Positions 62,691 to 64,000 of a stretch of DNA of 64,000 bases are shown here, piece by piece (position 1 is the stretch's first letter; each line of letters starts with the position of its first letter). A program made the translations under genes and the position numbers. The DNA lies in NCBI GenBank assembly GCA_030248225.1, contig JASANE010000173.1, forward strand, positions 1-64,000, written 5' to 3'. The DNA is from Trileptium ribeirensis. Lineage: Eukaryota; Nematoda; Enoplea; Enoplida; Thoracostomopsidae. Below the pieces are notes generated by a model. That model searched no databases and had not been told where the DNA came from. It worked only from the letters and a program-made list of their open reading frames with translations.

Positions 62691-64000
62691 ATTAAACCAT
62701 TTTATATTTTATGAGAATTTTAATTATAATTATGCGGTCCTTGTTTAGTTTTCAAATAAACTTCTTTTATTTTTTTTATTTGTATCACGGCTGAGCATCC
62801 AAACTGCTGTTCGTGTTTTTATGCAATTCCTGCTGTTAAAGTTTTGCCAGGTGCTTCACTCATTATTTATCCTATTTAAGTACATTTGATATTTTACTGT
62901 ATCGCCTTCAGTAAGGTATATAATTGTCGGGGAAACATTTCCTGCCGTTGAAACTGTTTATGGATTAATACAATGTCGGTTCAAGCATATACGTCAGTTC
63001 GATATTTATGTAGAATATTTTGGGCGTTGAAATCCGCCCAAACTTCGCTGTTGCTTTCTGTTTGGAACTATTACATCAATTTTCACTGTATCTGTGCCTT
63101 AATGCTCTAAAATAGCAGCGAAAGCGATAGAAAGCATCGTGTTATATCTTGGGCAAGCAATAAAGGAAACCATATTTTAGGTAAAATATATGTAAATGCT
63201 ATCGCTACCGTTTATAAATCATAGCAGAGGCTGCGCGGACGATTAAACATGCAAAATCTATGTTCCGGCAATCTTTTCAATTTTTATCTTGTCATTTATG
63301 TACTTTATTGCTTGGGTGTTTCAACATAAATTTTGATCGAATTTTGATCGCTGCGCAGCATTCGGATATCATAGCCTTCACGCAGGCTTTGATTTTTACG
63401 ACATCAAACGTTTTCCTTAACATATTAAAGTTGAACTACCTAGCTGAGAAGCCACGGCGAAACACGTATTTCATACATCTTGTTGCCTATATTATGCATC
63501 ATTTACGATAGGATGCGTGCAAATTATGTCACACGCCCAACTCGTCTAGTTCGGGTGAACTATAGCTTAGCTGGACTACTATGGTACATTTTGATAGTTT
63601 AGCTAGTCTTAATGTGACAAACATGTAGTTTAGCTAGGCGCTGCGTGACAAACGGAGCGTCAGGCTTAGCCATCAATTGAGAAATTTTATTTAGTATTGT
63701 GCTTAGTGTAATAACATTAATTCTATAGCATTTTCACACTAATTCTATGCTATATATTTGTTTTCAATATATATAATGAGGTTTTAAGCAGTATGCCTCC
63801 TTTGGGGCATTATTCAGATACGTATAGTAAAACGCAATCTTCGCGGACTAAGTAGTCTCTGCCTTAACTTATAGGGGCTCAGCTGAACGCCTCATGACAA
63901 AAGCACAGTCCGGCTCGACAATCGCTGGCAAACGCATAGCCTAGCTAAGCTATTCAAAATTTTAATAATCGAGCTGGACTGTCTGAGTGACATAGTAGCT
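62691..64000. other. Non-coding to window end, nothing recognised
   Basis: CTTAGCTNG/TAGCTAGG-type strings recur at 63560-63680 and 63840-63990, echoing the CTTAGCC-rich dispersed repeats, but no copy can be delimited. No receptor exon found. Confidence 0.4.

Noticed and set aside
50541..64000. Second exon of the receptor
   Set aside because: I looked for the next conserved strands and a transmembrane or cyclase segment and found no matching frame with splice sites; the remaining exons probably lie beyond the window.

Overview
This is eukaryotic, almost certainly invertebrate animal DNA. It is strongly AT-rich (roughly one third G+C by eye) and contains many tandem arrays, short inverted-repeat transposons and dispersed repeat fragments. 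I can support only one protein-coding exon in 64 kb, so the genome has large introns and large gene-poor spaces. The species cannot be read from the sequence. A tunicate or another invertebrate deuterostome or lophotrochozoan would fit, but that is a guess.

The gene is a plus-strand receptor of the natriuretic-peptide-receptor / receptor guanylate cyclase type. A strong 3' splice site ends at 49146, followed by a 5' leader with two overlapping short upstream ORFs. The large coding exon (49385-50534) encodes a signal peptide, an Asn/Lys/Arg-rich linker ending in a furin-type site, and the membrane-distal part of an ANF_receptor ligand-binding domain. It ends at a donor (GTTAGT, 50535) about where vertebrate family members have an intron. 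No transmembrane, kinase-homology or cyclase part is present, so sequence from 50535 to the window end is read as intron 1 (at least 13.4 kb). Upstream DNA is promoter, 5' intron or intergenic, and which of these cannot be decided.

Tandem arrays include a 122-bp satellite (999-2462, 12 units), a degenerate 114-bp array (11728-12247), a triplication of about 220 bp (14515-15185), a 77-bp array (18829-19136), a 104-bp satellite (20214-21565, 13 units), two-copy duplications (13341-13830, 37056-37373, 37712-37985, 46416-46908), a G-rich minisatellite (44951-45602), a 43-bp minisatellite (52386-53333, 22 units) and a 75-bp array (55926-56225). The last two lie in the receptor intron on its sense strand. 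One repeats a 3'-splice-site-like motif and the other a 5'-splice-site-like motif.

Mobile elements include an intact-looking 307-bp MITE with TTA target duplications (4238-4544) and two decayed relatives (30523-30867, 47925-48228). A 1,107-bp non-autonomous hAT element with an exact 8-bp target duplication (15186-16292) sits beside the triplicated block. There is a weaker hAT-like candidate (26928-27846), a dispersed repeat of about 350 bp in four copies (5398, 9083, 16750, 40985) and a tRNA-derived (SINE-like) segment on the minus strand (36955-37022). The remaining DNA shows no recognisable gene. Three short stretches (25779-25875, 55722-55919, 62503-62690) look more protein-like than their surroundings and are flagged at low confidence.
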